A stretch of DNA of 64,000 bases from the NCBI RefSeq assembly GCF_901709675.1, contig NC_051091.1, positions 617,967-681,966 on the forward strand. The letters run 5' to 3'. The notes under the pieces were generated by a model. It worked only from the letters and a program-made list of their open reading frames with translations. It made no database searches and was not told the DNA's origin. Of the stretch, positions 38,031 through 55,450 are shown in pieces. The DNA comes from Syngnathus acus (taxonomy: Eukaryota > Chordata > Actinopteri > Syngnathiformes > Syngnathidae). The position numbers and the translations under genes are program-made. Position 1 is the first letter of the stretch. Each line of letters starts with the position of its first letter.

Positions 38031-41000
38031 CAAGTTCAAAGACCCCCAAAAATTGTATATGCTTAAAAGCTGTTTCCTATTTCTTCTTGAAAAGTAACGT
38101 CGATCAGGGAAAAAGGCATTTTCAAAACATGCCTCTGTGCAAATGGTCTTTTGGGTCCCACTTAAGAGAACGACCCGCCAGGAAAACAACATGCGATGGG
38201 TCATGGGAGCGTGGACGATGAGATGAAAAGGGATGCAGCTCAATGGTGGCAGAACAGAGAGAGAGAGAAAAGGAGAGATTGCAAAAGGTAGAGAGCGGCT
38301 GATTGCACTTGGGGATGGTTGATGTGCCATTCCTGATCCCTCCTGCTTCTTGCTTTGTGCTGGGGCCCAGCAGGAAGTGAGAGCTGGGCAGACAACAATT
38401 AACAAAAGAGCTGTGAAGAATACAATTGGCCATCAATGGCCAACCATGAGCCTTTGTGCCAGTCACCATGGAGACGGCACAACACCACCACCACCACCAC
38501 ACGGCCATTACAAAAGCCTCTTGGCCACCTTGTTTTTCTTCCCCCTTCCTTTCTTTATCTTCTCTTGCTCTCTGGTGGCTATGCACATGCTACTCAAGCT
38601 GCATTATGCTGCATCATCACTTGCCCAACGTTACTGTCTGATCCAAAGTTCTCCGTGTCGACCGCCGCTTACCTCACATTTTGAAGGTCTTCGGGCCTGT
38701 ACTGACCTTCCAACCAATCATAGAGCATGACAAAAGTGCTTTTTAGGTGTAGCGGATAAATACGACGCCCGCCCGGCATAAAAACAATGGGATTGTGGTG
38801 CCGGAGGAAAGTAATGTGATGTTATGCTCACGTCACCCAGGCGTAGGAGAGAATCCGGTCCATTTCTCAAAATGACAGATCGTTCAGACTCGTTCAGATA
38901 TGTATCAAACGCAAGTGCGGCCCGCTACCAAATGATCCGCTCGTGTGGATTGATTTTGAATCGTTTTGGGGTGAGTCGTGAGACATTAGAGTCACAATAC
39001 AACAGCCGTTTCAGCTCAATTTTGCAAGTGGCTTGCTCATAAACAACTGTGAGATGAACCACAGAAACACCATCAGTGTGAAAAACCTGCCCTCCTTCAA
39101 TATCTTTGCAATCTGATCAGGTGTAACATTTCTCTAGCATCACGCAGAAAGTTAGCGTCCACCCGCCGACACACAGCACACAGGCAGGCGACTGACTCAA
39201 TGACACGTGCGTTTTGTGTGTCAGCGTCAGATCTACGATAAAAAAAAGCTGATATTATTTCTCAGAAACAAGCACACTGCAGTATCTTCCATTCTGAGCC
39301 ACAACGGAAACATGTTTGCCCAAAGGTGAGAACATTTTTCTTCAACAACATCACCACCCCATAGCGACACGCTGACCACAAAAAGAACTGATTGAGCCGA
39401 TTGCCACCTCCACAGTGTTGTGCGGAAAGTCTTTCAGATCGTTGTGGAGATTGTTGCCATCGGTGTCGGCCAATCTTAGCACCGTAGCGCCCAGCCTGTC
39501 ATCTTTTGCAGCTGTGGTCAGCATGCAGGTTGCTTGCTCTCACGTTGCCCTTCACTAATAGAAAGCAAAATAACAAGCCGCACATAAACACTCAGGATAA
39601 CAGAGGCCTCCGATTCATAGAGTTAGTTGAGGAGCGAGAAGGGGGCGGGCAAGTCTGGCACTGTCCCCCCCCCACACACACAAAGGCAGCCCTGAAATAG
39701 CCCCCTCTCACAATGAGACCTGCCACTCTGTCTATCAGATAATGTCTAATTGAAAACACTGGAGCCATTGTGCTCCTGTCACCAGCTCCATTGTCCGTAT
39801 AGCCCTCACCCGGCCTCCCCCCCCCCACCTCCTTTTTTTCCCATTGACGCGGCATGATTGTTCCTTGCCATTGTGGCAGCCGCACTCTCTTGCTTTGTCT
39901 CTCTATCTGCCCCTCTCGCTGTATTGTTATAATTTCATTACTTGTTTTTTTTTTTTGTTCCGCTTCTCCTTTCACTCCCCATCAGACCTTTTGTTCACCA
40001 CTTCATTTGGACCTACTGCCAATGTGTGTGTCCGCTCGAGTGTGTCTGAGCAGGTGTCGGTTTCAAAAGTAGATACAAACAGGAAACACGGCAAAATGGT
40101 TCTTTCTCTGAGGTGAACCAACAGCCCTCGCCGATTTCATTTTGGAAATAGGGCTCAGCTCCTTCATTGATCTCCCAAGTGCTAAAGAAGGGATACTATC
40201 TATCAATGTATGGAGGAACCATGACAGTCTGTCCTTACTGATAAGACAACGTAGATGATCAATCATTGGTTGAGAGGAATCAATCGAATTGATCAAGCAT
40301 ATGATGAACTTTTGCAATTAGTTGTGATCTGAGGACCATTCTTTCGTACTTGCTTGTTAACAATGCATATTTCATATCATTCATTCAAGTCAAAGAAGTC
40401 ATTTGTACATTTCCAAACATCATTGTGCACGGATGAGTCATCATTTAATACCATATCATCTCATATAATCATTTAAATATAAAATAACTGATGACTATCT
40501 GAGGACAGTAATGTGGACAAGCAGCTTTCAGTTACGTCTTGTTCTTAATTCCTCTTCACACAGGCTGAAGTCAGCTCTGCTCAGCTCAGCTGACTGACCT
40601 CCCTGCCGACCCTTTTGGAACAAATTTGGCTGACATGTTGATCAGATCGTCATGTTACTGCAGCTCACAATGAGAAATGCCTCTACATTTCCTTCGTTTC
40701 ACAAACATTGTTTGAAACAAAAAGCTCTTATCAGACCTGTGTATTATGGAACGTGTTAATTGGACACCCAAAAAATACATGTATTGTGCATCTCGCCGCT
40801 GCGCTGCTGTTAAAACAAGATAAGAACCTGCATGAGCAAATCGGACGGAACAATTGTTTAGAAAGGTGTTTTTCGATTTCTGCTCGTGCTAAATCATACC
40901 GTTGCTGATGTGACTAACCTGACTGACCGAGGTGGGTGTCATTCATCAATCGGGACTCTTTTTCCACATTCTCTTTTCCAACTTTGTCGTGATCTCGATG

Positions 41001-41519
41001 CCTTATTGAGCCAGAATACATTTTCAGTGGCAGGACTATACGCCATTTAAAAAAAAAAAGGGGGGGGGCGGCACAAAGAGAAAACAAAAGCTCAACAGCA
41101 GCAGCAGCAGCAGCAACAACAAGTCCTAATAATCCAGTGCATGCTTTTGACAGAAACAAAAGGAAGGAAAAGCAATAACAAAAGACAATAATGGGCCCAA
41201 CCCAAATAACAGCAACAACCCCAGCTCGCTCAGAAGTGCTTTTGAAGGGGAACAGCAGTAGCAATTGGAGGCCATCATCAGCTGGTGATGTGACAAACGC
41301 CGGCCACACCTTGAGCATTTTGTTTGATCCCTTTGTGTAAAGTGTCGTGACCCGTCGGTGACTCCATCAAGTTGCTGATCCTTTATGCTTTGTCCTTTTC
41401 TTATTTCATTGGGTCATAAGCCTGATTGCGTAACTTGCCATATAGGCTTGGAATAAATGGTTGCATATTTGTCTGTGTACATCATTAATCACTAAGAACA
41501 AAACATTATTAGAAGTCAT

Positions 41520-41625
41520 TTCAGCAAATGTGTTATTATTGTTGTAAAATGCGCTTTATAAATAACGTTGCATTGCATTGGATTGCATTGCATTGCAATG
41601 TATTGGATTGGATTGGATTGGATTG
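41520..41625. repeat. Repeat 3' end with ATTGC / GGATT pentamers
   Basis: aaatgcgctttataaataac followed by GTTGCATTGCATTG and GGATT pentamers. The leader resembles the end of common fish retroelement-type repeats that terminate in short tandem units; a related leader in reverse orientation sits at 44111-44153. Confidence 0.4.
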
Positions 41626-43568
41626 TACACCTTACACCTTCTGTATATACGACTGGCACCAATCAGATTTTGCACCTTCTGTGTATACGAATAGCAATAG
41701 ACAAAGAATTGAAAACACATTTTCAAAGAAATACAATCTATGAGTCATGTAAATAATGTCCTTTTTTGGCAAAGTGGTGACAGAAACAGTAGAACTAGTA
41801 TGATGTTGGCTTGTTTCCTCCAGCAAAGGTTAAGAAAATAATGAGTCACACTGTGGCAAGTCAGACTGTCTACTTTGAATCAAATGACCAAGTATGTTTG
41901 TTTAATTCTTTGTGGTGCTTTTAATGCCTGCTGTCAACTCAGCCAGCAACACCCCAAAAAATGAAGAAAATCACATCATACAAAACCAATGTTATTCAGT
42001 GAATCTAACGCCCGACACCCCATTGATATACAGTACACACATTTGGTAGCTTTTGCAAATGAGGCTCTGCAATATGAAAAATACCATTTTTCAACTTGTT
42101 GAATTGATGCCAGACAAAGAGAGTATGTGTGCGTGTGTGTGTGTGTGTGTTGCCTTATTCAAGGGCACCATGACAGTTGCTTGGAAGCAATTTTTTCTCA
42201 TTCATTGCAGGATTCAAACCTTGACTTTTAGAGACAACGACAAGTCATTATGGACGGAATGTTCCAAGCAACTTTGGTACAAAACCTCACTCGCTAAGGG
42301 GAAGCCTCTCCACAGCCCACCCACACTAACGGTGCAATAAGAGCATGTTACAATGCTAACACACGCTCAATATTTAGAAACAAGCTTCTGCCATCAACCA
42401 CAACAGGAGCAGTGAAATAACCATTTGTCTTTCTGGTCTTGGCCGCTTTGTTTTTGTGCATTTTAGCTCAAACCTTTTAGAAAGTGGAAGAATATTGCCA
42501 TAGGGCATGTTACTGACTCTTTCAAGCACGCAATGAATATCATATCCTGTCCGCCAATGGGACAGGAAACAGACAGTCACTGCGTTCGTTGTCTGCCTGG
42601 CTCTGCCAGGGCCACGGGTCAGGTTTGTCAGGTGAAGGTCAAGCAGGTGAGACAGACAAGGGAACAAAGAGTTTAGAACACGTGCGCGCACACACACACA
42701 CACACACACACAGCCTGCCCCCTTCCCCATCCCGTCTGCCTTCCCCATTTCACTGAACAATCACCAACAGGAACAGGAACGGGAAGTGATGCAGAAAGGA
42801 GGTTCAGCTAACTCGGGCACAATTCCTTTGGACGGACGGACGGACGGACGGGTCCATGAGCCAAGTAAAGGTGGGAAAGACAGGTGTGGCCATTAGACTG
42901 AAAACAAGATGTATTATGAGTGGTGCTGGTCAAATATTTATATATATACTATTTCAATATTTGATTTGATTCTAAAAGGGATACTGATCATAAAACTGAT
43001 ACTGGTCTTGTTTTATAATGTCTGAAAAAGAATAACATCAATCTATATGTACAATATATAGAGAACAGCATAGCTCCCAAGGGCAACATGAGTACCTGAT
43101 GTAGGTCAAGTTTTGCTCTCCTAAGTTTTTCCAAACATTTGGCAAGAATCAACTCATGTAATTATGACATGATCCCATTCAATTGCGGGTTTGCTTATAG
43201 AAAACACGTACACACCAACTCGGCGGCAAGCGTTGGTTCATAACTTTTGAATCTTCAGATTTCGTCCTGCTTCGGGTGGGGCAATTAATAGCACGGTTCT
43301 CTTTGATGACATAATGGACAATTGTGCCCACAATGACGATGATTACCTGCCACGATGGCTGTAAAGGCACCACCCTGTGCATGTTCAAACCTGCTTCCTT
43401 GTTTTTTGGCTCCAGGGCTAGTGTCACCTTTTCCGAGTCTTCTTTGAGAATGTGAGCTTGTTGTGTGGCATTGAGAGTCAGTCAGCCATCCATAGCAGCC
43501 CTCGTAGCACAAAGCCAAGCATCTGGCGCTTGACAACCATGCCCGATGAGGGACGCGAGCTTCCATAA

Positions 43569-43600
<32 letters not shown>

Positions 43601-43604
43601 AGCA
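43569..43604. repeat. (CTG)n triplet repeat
   Basis: About 11 CTG units. Not in a recognised exon. Confidence 0.95.
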
Positions 43605-43743
43605 GAAAGCCTGAAAGGAGACACCATGGCCTCTGCCACTGAGGCTCCTTGCTTCTTTTCTTTCTTTGCACTTGCAGACTCTTGTCTGTCCTCGCTAGCT
43701 TATTTCTATCACAGTGTTGCTTTTGAGAACCGTGTGTGTGTGT

Positions 43744-43769
43744 GGGGGGGGGGGGGGGGGGGGGGGGGG
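43744..43769. repeat. Poly(G) tract of 26
   Basis: An uninterrupted G homopolymer after a short TG run. G-quadruplex capable. Confidence 0.95.
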
Positions 43770-44159
43770 TTAGGCCTGTGTTGTAAGTTATTAATCAACT
43801 CCACTCATGGATGACCTCCCTGACACAGTTCACCCAAATGTGAGGTCTGCATCTGCAAAAACAAGAACAGTGACAACTTAACTTGATGCTGCTGCCGTGG
43901 CTCTGCTGATATTTTTGTCCACAATTGCAAACTAAATTTTAAATGATATGTGCGTGTGTGCGTGCGTGCGCTGCAACACTGATAGGCCAGCATGCTGCTT
44001 TGCTTTAAATAGTAGTTACAGCAAGCATGTGTTTTTATATGATAACGTTATTGCAATAATTCCAACGACAATACAATACAATACAATACAATACAATACA
44101 ATACAATACATCATTGTTTATATAGCACTTTCACAACAGCTGTCGCTGTAAAGCAAGAA

Positions 44160-44450
44160 TGGGAAAGAATTCACTTTCAAAGCTTCAACAATCGTTTATT
44201 GAATGCTGTTTCAAGAAAAGATGATGTAACACGTGACCCTGTTCCAACTTTTTTGGAACGTGTTGCAGCCCAAACATTCTGTTCATGGTTATTTGCTAAA
44301 GAACAATCAAGTTGATCAGTTTGAACATTAAATACCTTGTCCTTGTAGTGTGTTCTATTGAATATAGTTTGAAAATCATTACATTCTGTTCTTATTTACA
44401 GTGAACACAAGATCCCAACTTAACTGGAATTGTGCTTGTAAATCCAATGT
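44160..44450. mobile_element. DNA-transposon-type teleost repeat fragment
   Basis: ttccaacttttttggaacgt, then GTTGATCAGTTTGAACATTAAA, then TTATTTACAGTGAACACAAGAT and CCCAACTTAACTGGAATTG. From memory this series matches a high-copy fish repeat. The two CCAACTT...GGAA motifs near its ends look like related subterminal motifs. There is no open frame. The superfamily is not assigned. Confidence 0.5.
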
Positions 44451-44888
44451 ACAAATTGAAAACAAACTTTCCATTTCCTCCTAAATGAGTAGCCTATCAC
44501 CCATTCATCAATGCCAGGCAGGCTTTTTATACATGTTGGAAAGATCTGTTGCTATTTCAGAATCTGATGTTGGTCATTATTGAGAGTATTGACTGAAACA
44601 TACTATGTGTGCATAGAAAATAAACTAAGTAACGATTTTAATTCAAAACCCGGGGGTCCTGCTCGTTAAAACGTTTTACTAGGACGGACGGAACTCTATC
44701 ATGCATCTTTTTTTATTGGGTTAAATGTAGTACTGACCTCCTACAAGGAGTGGCGCTGTTCTGAAACTGAGCTGTCTTTCGATAAGCAACGGAAGTTCAA
44801 GCCCGCCATTGACCACAACGCGTGTGATTCGAACAAGGAGCAAGGCCAGTAATCTTCGTCTAACTACTGTTGGAAACGCTGTGGAAGA

Positions 44889-46426
44889 ATGGCGTACCGA
44901 GGCCAAGGACAGAAGATTCAGAAGGTTATGGTTCAGCCCATTGTATCCTTTCCCCTTCTTTTTTTTTGGGTGAATGACACGGAACTCCCTCTTTTGTTTT
45001 AGCTTTAGCAATTAAGCTAACGCTTTGGTGGGAGATAGCCGACGTTAACCATTCTATTATTTTGCTGCATATTTTAAGGTGGATGGCCTCAGAACCTTTA
45101 TTGTTGTTATAACATTCAGCTTTTGTAGTGTATTTGGTATACATTAGCATCTTGTAGAATTTCGGATTGCTGACAACTAAAATTGTATGCTCAAATAAAT
45201 TCGTCTAGTTTTATGTATCCAAATGTAATGTAGTGCATAAATGCTAATCGAGTAGATAGATTGTTCACAACATTGAATGCATGTTTTGAATATATTCGAT
45301 TGTTCTGCTCTCTGTGATTAATTTGTATCACTCTACTAGTCAGTCAATTCTTTGACCACAACAATCAGAACTTAATCTTCCGATATCTCCAAAATGTAAG
45401 TATTTAACCGTTTTCTTGCTCGTCTGTTGGTGGTTTGTGTGAGATTACAATTTGTTTTCATTCATTCACAGCGCTCAAGGATCCAGGTGTGGTTGTATGA
45501 GCAGGTCAACATCAGAATAGAGGGTTGTATCATTGTAAGTGCCCCTTCCAACTTTATATACTGCTGCAAGAATTAGGGCTCTGCAATATTAAAAAGATAT
45601 TGTGTTTCTTATCTGGAAGGGAAATGATTTCGAGTCATAGAGTTAAAATCGTATTTATTTTTCATAATTGAAATGCTGCTATTTGAAAGTGTATTTCCAA
45701 TGGGGAAAAAAATGGGCATAAAATCAAGCTTCAACTGTATTTGTAATGGCCAATATTTCCGTTCTTAAAATAAAGTACAAATGTACATTGGGTTTTATTT
45801 AAAATGTGGAAGAAATGCCACAGTTGCCAACAAAAGACTCTATTTTTGACTGCAGTTTTTGAATGTTCTGTTTGATATGTTTAGGGTTTTGATGAGTACA
45901 TGAACTTGGTTCTTGAGGATTCTGAGGAGGTCCATATGAAGACAAGGAACAGGAAGCCACTGGGTAAGAGGTTACTTTATTGTCTTAAGGGGGTATCTCA
46001 TTCAGGGATGGAGGTTTGCATATGTATGCACTTGCAAACCTTCACAGCTCAGTGAGATATCTATATATATATTTTAACGTATGTATAAATGTTTCTTGGA
46101 TTCTTTTTTTTCTTTTTTCTTTCACTATCAGGGTAGGGAAGTATTAACCATATCCGAAATACAATATTTCCACGATTTGAACCACATGATGCAATTATTA
46201 CAATGTGTGTTTGGTCAATCATTTCATCATGTGTTCCTGCTCAGCAGTGCAGTGTCATCGTCCATTTAGTTCACAATGCTGTGTTCCACTGAAACAGGCG
46301 GAAAGTATTGCATATATCACCTCGCTTGACTTTTCTGATCCACATCTATCTTTCTTTCTGCCTCTTCCAGGAAGGATCATGTTGAAAGGAGATAACATTA
46401 CCTTGCTGCAGAGTGTGTCCAAGTGA
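44889..46426 (+). CDS. snrpe: Small nuclear ribonucleoprotein Sm E
   Basis: SmE is one of seven Sm proteins that form the ring around U1, U2, U4/U6 and U5 (and minor-class) snRNAs, assembled in the cytoplasm and working in nuclear splicing. Five exons: 44889-44942, 45369-45395, 45472-45534, 45885-45963 and 46371-46426, encoding exactly 92 residues, the usual family length. Sequence begins [18 protein letters not shown] and has Sm1 text ([23 protein letters not shown]) and Sm2 text ([17 protein letters not shown]). Residues 63-75 ([13 protein letters not shown]) differ somewhat from mammals. Intron 1 carries U12-type splice signals. A polyadenylation signal AATAAA lies at 46547-46552. The start is the first ATG, and upstream frames are closed by stops. 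Confidence 0.98.
44943..45368 (+). other. snrpe: U12-type (minor-class) GT-AG intron of snrpe
   Basis: The donor is GTATCCTTT, an exact match to the U12-type 5' splice consensus. TTCTTTGAC at 45349-45357 matches the minor-class branch consensus TTCCTTRAC at 8 of 9 positions, with the branch A about 13 bases before the acceptor CAG, inside the usual 10-16 window. There is no polypyrimidine tract next to the acceptor. The exon join gives ...[12 protein letters not shown], as expected for SmE. Confidence 0.88.
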
Positions 46427-46546
46427 CATCAGCACACCCCAACCATTCATGATGAATAACAAATGTTTTTGTTTCCTTTGTTCTAAACCTTTATTGTGAC
46501 ATGTTTATGGGAATTGCCCATTTCTACAACAAATGTTCATTTTGAA

Positions 46547-46552
46547 AATAAA
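46547..46552 (+). terminator. snrpe: Polyadenylation signal of snrpe
   Basis: AATAAA, 121 bases after the stop codon, followed by a T-rich stretch. A compact 3' UTR fits this housekeeping gene. Confidence 0.75.
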
Positions 46553-46979
46553 GTTTTTCTTTGTCATAATTATCTTGGAATTTCTAGATGTCCCCTAATC
46601 ATTTGGGTCATTGGGTTAGATTGCCATCTTGTGGCAGACAACCGCAATGCATCGAGTATGTAGGTCAACCCACTAGATGAGCAGCTAATCTAGTCCAAAC
46701 AAATTGCTATGAATTGCATTGGGATTATTTTGTTGCTGCTCTAAAATGGATGATTTTATATTAAAGGGAGGGGCGGTTGTGGTCATGAAGGTGCTATTTG
46801 GACTTGAATTTATACACCTTTTTCTACAACTCCGGGGATTATTATTATTTTTTCTCCAATGTTGGTGATCTGGCAGATAATAGGTAAAATGATCTGACCT
46901 GTCTGATTAATTATTATTATTTACAATATAAGTAGAATGTCCAAAGTGGAGTCCCCCAAAATTGAATACGGCTTTCTTT

Positions 46980-47095
46980 CTTTCGCACTAGTGTAGTGTC
47001 GTGCAGTGTGTGTCCCTGTTCGGTTGCCTGGGAAGCCCCTAGTACGGAGTGGAGCTGCCAACGCCCGACGCAAAAACACCATTGGGAGATACGGT
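46980..47095 (+). promoter_or_regulatory. cdc42: Candidate cdc42 first noncoding exon
   Basis: A GC-richer stretch ends in GATACG|GTGAGG, a good donor at 47094. It lies 0.9 kb before the coding start, which has an acceptor-like TTCTAG at 47978-47983. Vertebrate cdc42 has a noncoding first exon, so this fits, but the start site is inferred. Confidence 0.4.
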
Positions 47096-47999
47096 GAGGA
47101 AAAAGTCACCAATATAGACATATTTGACTCTTTCCTTGGATTAACTTGATATTGTTTGAATGATTGTGTTGACGTGAAATTATTAAACGGTGGGAAATAT
47201 CAGTTGCATCGCTTTGAGATTAGCCCCTTGCTTTGGCTAGCAAGCTAATTTGCGTGAGCACTCGCTAGCGAAGTAAAATGCATCCGTTTCGCCTTTCAAC
47301 TACTGCAACAGCATTATAACGACTGTACGCGATTTTACATGTGCTTGAATATGTAGTGTCAATTATTTTTTAAATATTGACAGCAAACCGGCCATTTGCA
47401 CAGAAGCCTATGAAGCCGTTTTATCAGCCGACGCTAGCCTAGGATGTCGTCATTGTGAAACGTTAGAAAGATTTCATCGGAAAGATTGCAGACACGGGGC
47501 GTTGAAAATGATAGTCATCGGTTAATCAGTGCGATGCTTCTTCGATTGTATGTATATCAGCCGATGGGGAAGTGAAGTGGGGGTGGGGGCAGATTGAGGC
47601 CACACAAGCTTCTGAGGCTAAGCTAAGCTAACCGTTCTCTGTGATCCTTCGCTTGTCGTTTCGTCGTAAACATGGGACATACTGTTTCTTCCCCGAGTCC
47701 GCCACAGATTGCATTTGCAATCTGCCTGTGGTGCACATTTCTATTCTTTGATTAGGGATTATTTAGTAGCATAACATTGAGAACTCAAAAGGGTCTGCTT
47801 TCAGGGTACTTGGTTGCATTCGTATAGAATAGCTATATAAAAATGAGTCCAGTCTTAGTACTGGGGCTCGGTGCTCTTCCCAAATGGTGTTTGCTCTGGC
47901 ATGCGCTGATGCACATTACGCACTGCCTTCAGTTTGTTGCTATTACAATTGCACATTCATTTTTTGTTTTTGCTCTTCTAGGTATTGAATGATTTGTGA

Positions 48000-53377
<5,378 letters not shown>

Positions 53378-55450
53378 AAAGCCCATCGTTTTCAAAGCAT
53401 ACATGTCTAACACGTACTTTTGCATAATACATATTGCCCACCCCACCCCGCCCAACCACCTTTCCATGACTCTGCTAAGGCTGATAGACCTCCAAAGGCA
53501 CGACTAGAACGATTCCGGCCGACCCAAGTTTAACTGTCTTTGCAATAAGGAGCTTCACCCCTAAGTGGTCTGATTTGGGGGTCGCAGCTTATGCAGCAGG
53601 CTTTGCACAGACTGATGGGGATTCAGATAGCCAGCTTATGTACGTGTAGAATTATTCAGCTTTTCAGTAGATTTGTCCAAATGCAACCAGTGTTGTGGCC
53701 TGATCTCTCTCTCACTCGCTATTAAATGCCCTGCCCAAGCGCGTTCCGGTAGTTGTCTTCAGCCATGGTGGAGTCCCGCCCCCGGCCAGCCCTTCCTAAT
53801 TGTCTCGGCACCACCAGAAAAAAGGCTCTCCTTGGTATTCCCTTTGCGGTTACTGGTTGTTTTGGTTTTGTTTGACAACCCCCCCCCCCCCCAACACTTG
53901 ATAGTTTGACTAATATTTATTACTTGTTCCACACATTTAACCACTAAGGGGACTGTCGGCAATGCAGTCAGTAGTCCGCTCCGAAGTTGAATTCAACGAT
54001 GTTATCTCACATTATTCACTTTATTTATCTTGAGTTGTTTACGGCGAGGAGACGACTGGTTGAAATCTTGCCACATGAATTTGCCCTTAAATGCAGGGAA
54101 CTTGAACAGTGTTATGAAACGTGCTCCTCATGCATTTTAGAGTGCAGCGAGAGCTTTCGCCCATGGCGGGCGCTGTAACTGTCACCTCCCACTTGAAATC
54201 AAATCCTCCCTCCCTCCCTCCCTCCCTCCCTCCCTCCCCCCCCTCACGTACACAGGATGAACAAAAACGAGAGGTTCTTTCCGCCAACTCCAGCCTTTGA
54301 GATGCGGCTTGCCGAGTGTCTGCTTCCAATGTTACCTTCCTTCTGGTGTGGCGTTTGCTATTTAGTCTCCAACATTCCAAAACACAAACATGTGAATTGA
54401 ATTGAAGACTCTAAATTGCCCGCCCGCAAGATGAATGAACGCGCGTGTGAATAGTGGCATGTAGTCAGTCCAGAGTCCGATGAGCTAAACGCAAAATGGA
54501 TGATGCTCAACCCTCTAAACTGGCGGTGGGTGAGATGGCAGGCGTTCTATTTTTAGCCCGATATTTTCACCACTTTTGTTAATAGCACACATTTTGTCTC
54601 CCATCCATCCCCTCCCTATTGTTTTACTTCTAAATAATATAAACATTATACCTGCCATTCCATAAGCAAGAAAACACTGCTTGGTTTTGCCCAGTAACAC
54701 CTTTTCGGGCAGAGAGACTGTTTGATTAGGTTGGTGGCTTCGAGTTGGGTTGAAATACATACAGCCCATGTCAGTATCATTACTATAACCTGTTGTTTTG
54801 GTGAAAAACCAAATGCTTTTGTCAAAGGTCTTCATTCTTTGTATGATGCATTCTTAAAATTATTAAACTTATACCTTAATTGCCTTTACCACTTTCACTG
54901 TCACTCATTGTTGTTACAAAACACCTCAGTCATTGAAGAGCTTTGAATTTGCTCAGTTCAAGGTTTAACAGACCACAAGGTGGCACTGTTTGGCCAAAGA
55001 CAACCATTGATACCTGAGGCCTGTGCTCTGGTTTTCTGCACAAGCCAGTGGGTGAATTACCAAAGTACAGATAGTGTATTGCTCGACGTAAGTCGGGTTA
55101 TTTAGCAATGGTAGCCTAGCGAGCCAAAGCCGCTTTGGTTGCGCACCAAAGAAATGGGTCAGGACAACCCGCCCTCGAACTGCGCAATCGAATTTGTTTT
55201 TTTGCTGTGACTGAGTATTGTTTGTGAGCAACGTCTTCAATCCCGGCCGGGGTCTGAATGTATGCTGATTCAAATGATGCCATCATTAACAAGGTCACGA
55301 GGACATGTGGTCAGAAAGTGGCATGCATGCATGCATGCATGCATGCAGCCGCGTTGAAAGAACAACATCCTCCCGGTGACCTCACTCGCTCTTTCACGGC
55401 TCATTCTTCTATTCGACATTTGGTAGTGGACCATTAAAGCCGGACGGAGC
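53378..55450 (+). other. cdc42: Probable cdc42 3' UTR and flank
   Basis: No coding exon. A C-run lies near 53879-53892. (CCCT)n at 54207-54243 and ATTAAA at 54862-54867 are possible 3' UTR landmarks. A short teleost-repeat fragment (aattgaagactctaaattgc, 54400-54419) and (GCAT)n at 55321-55348 follow. Confidence 0.35.

Larger units (their letters stand above)
37362..44640. other. Intergenic region between sox13 5' end and snrpe
   Basis: No coding exon recognised. Contents: (GGCAG)n at 37985-38030, pentamer repeats at 41565-41625, (CTG)n at 43569-43602, a G-run at 43744-43769, (ATACA)n at 44070-44110 and a transposon-type repeat at 44160-44450. The rest shows no visible structure. Confidence 0.5.

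Noticed and set aside
43569-43604. (CTG)n as a polyglutamine or polyleucine coding tract
   Set aside because: No flanking exon, splice signals or conserved protein on either strand.
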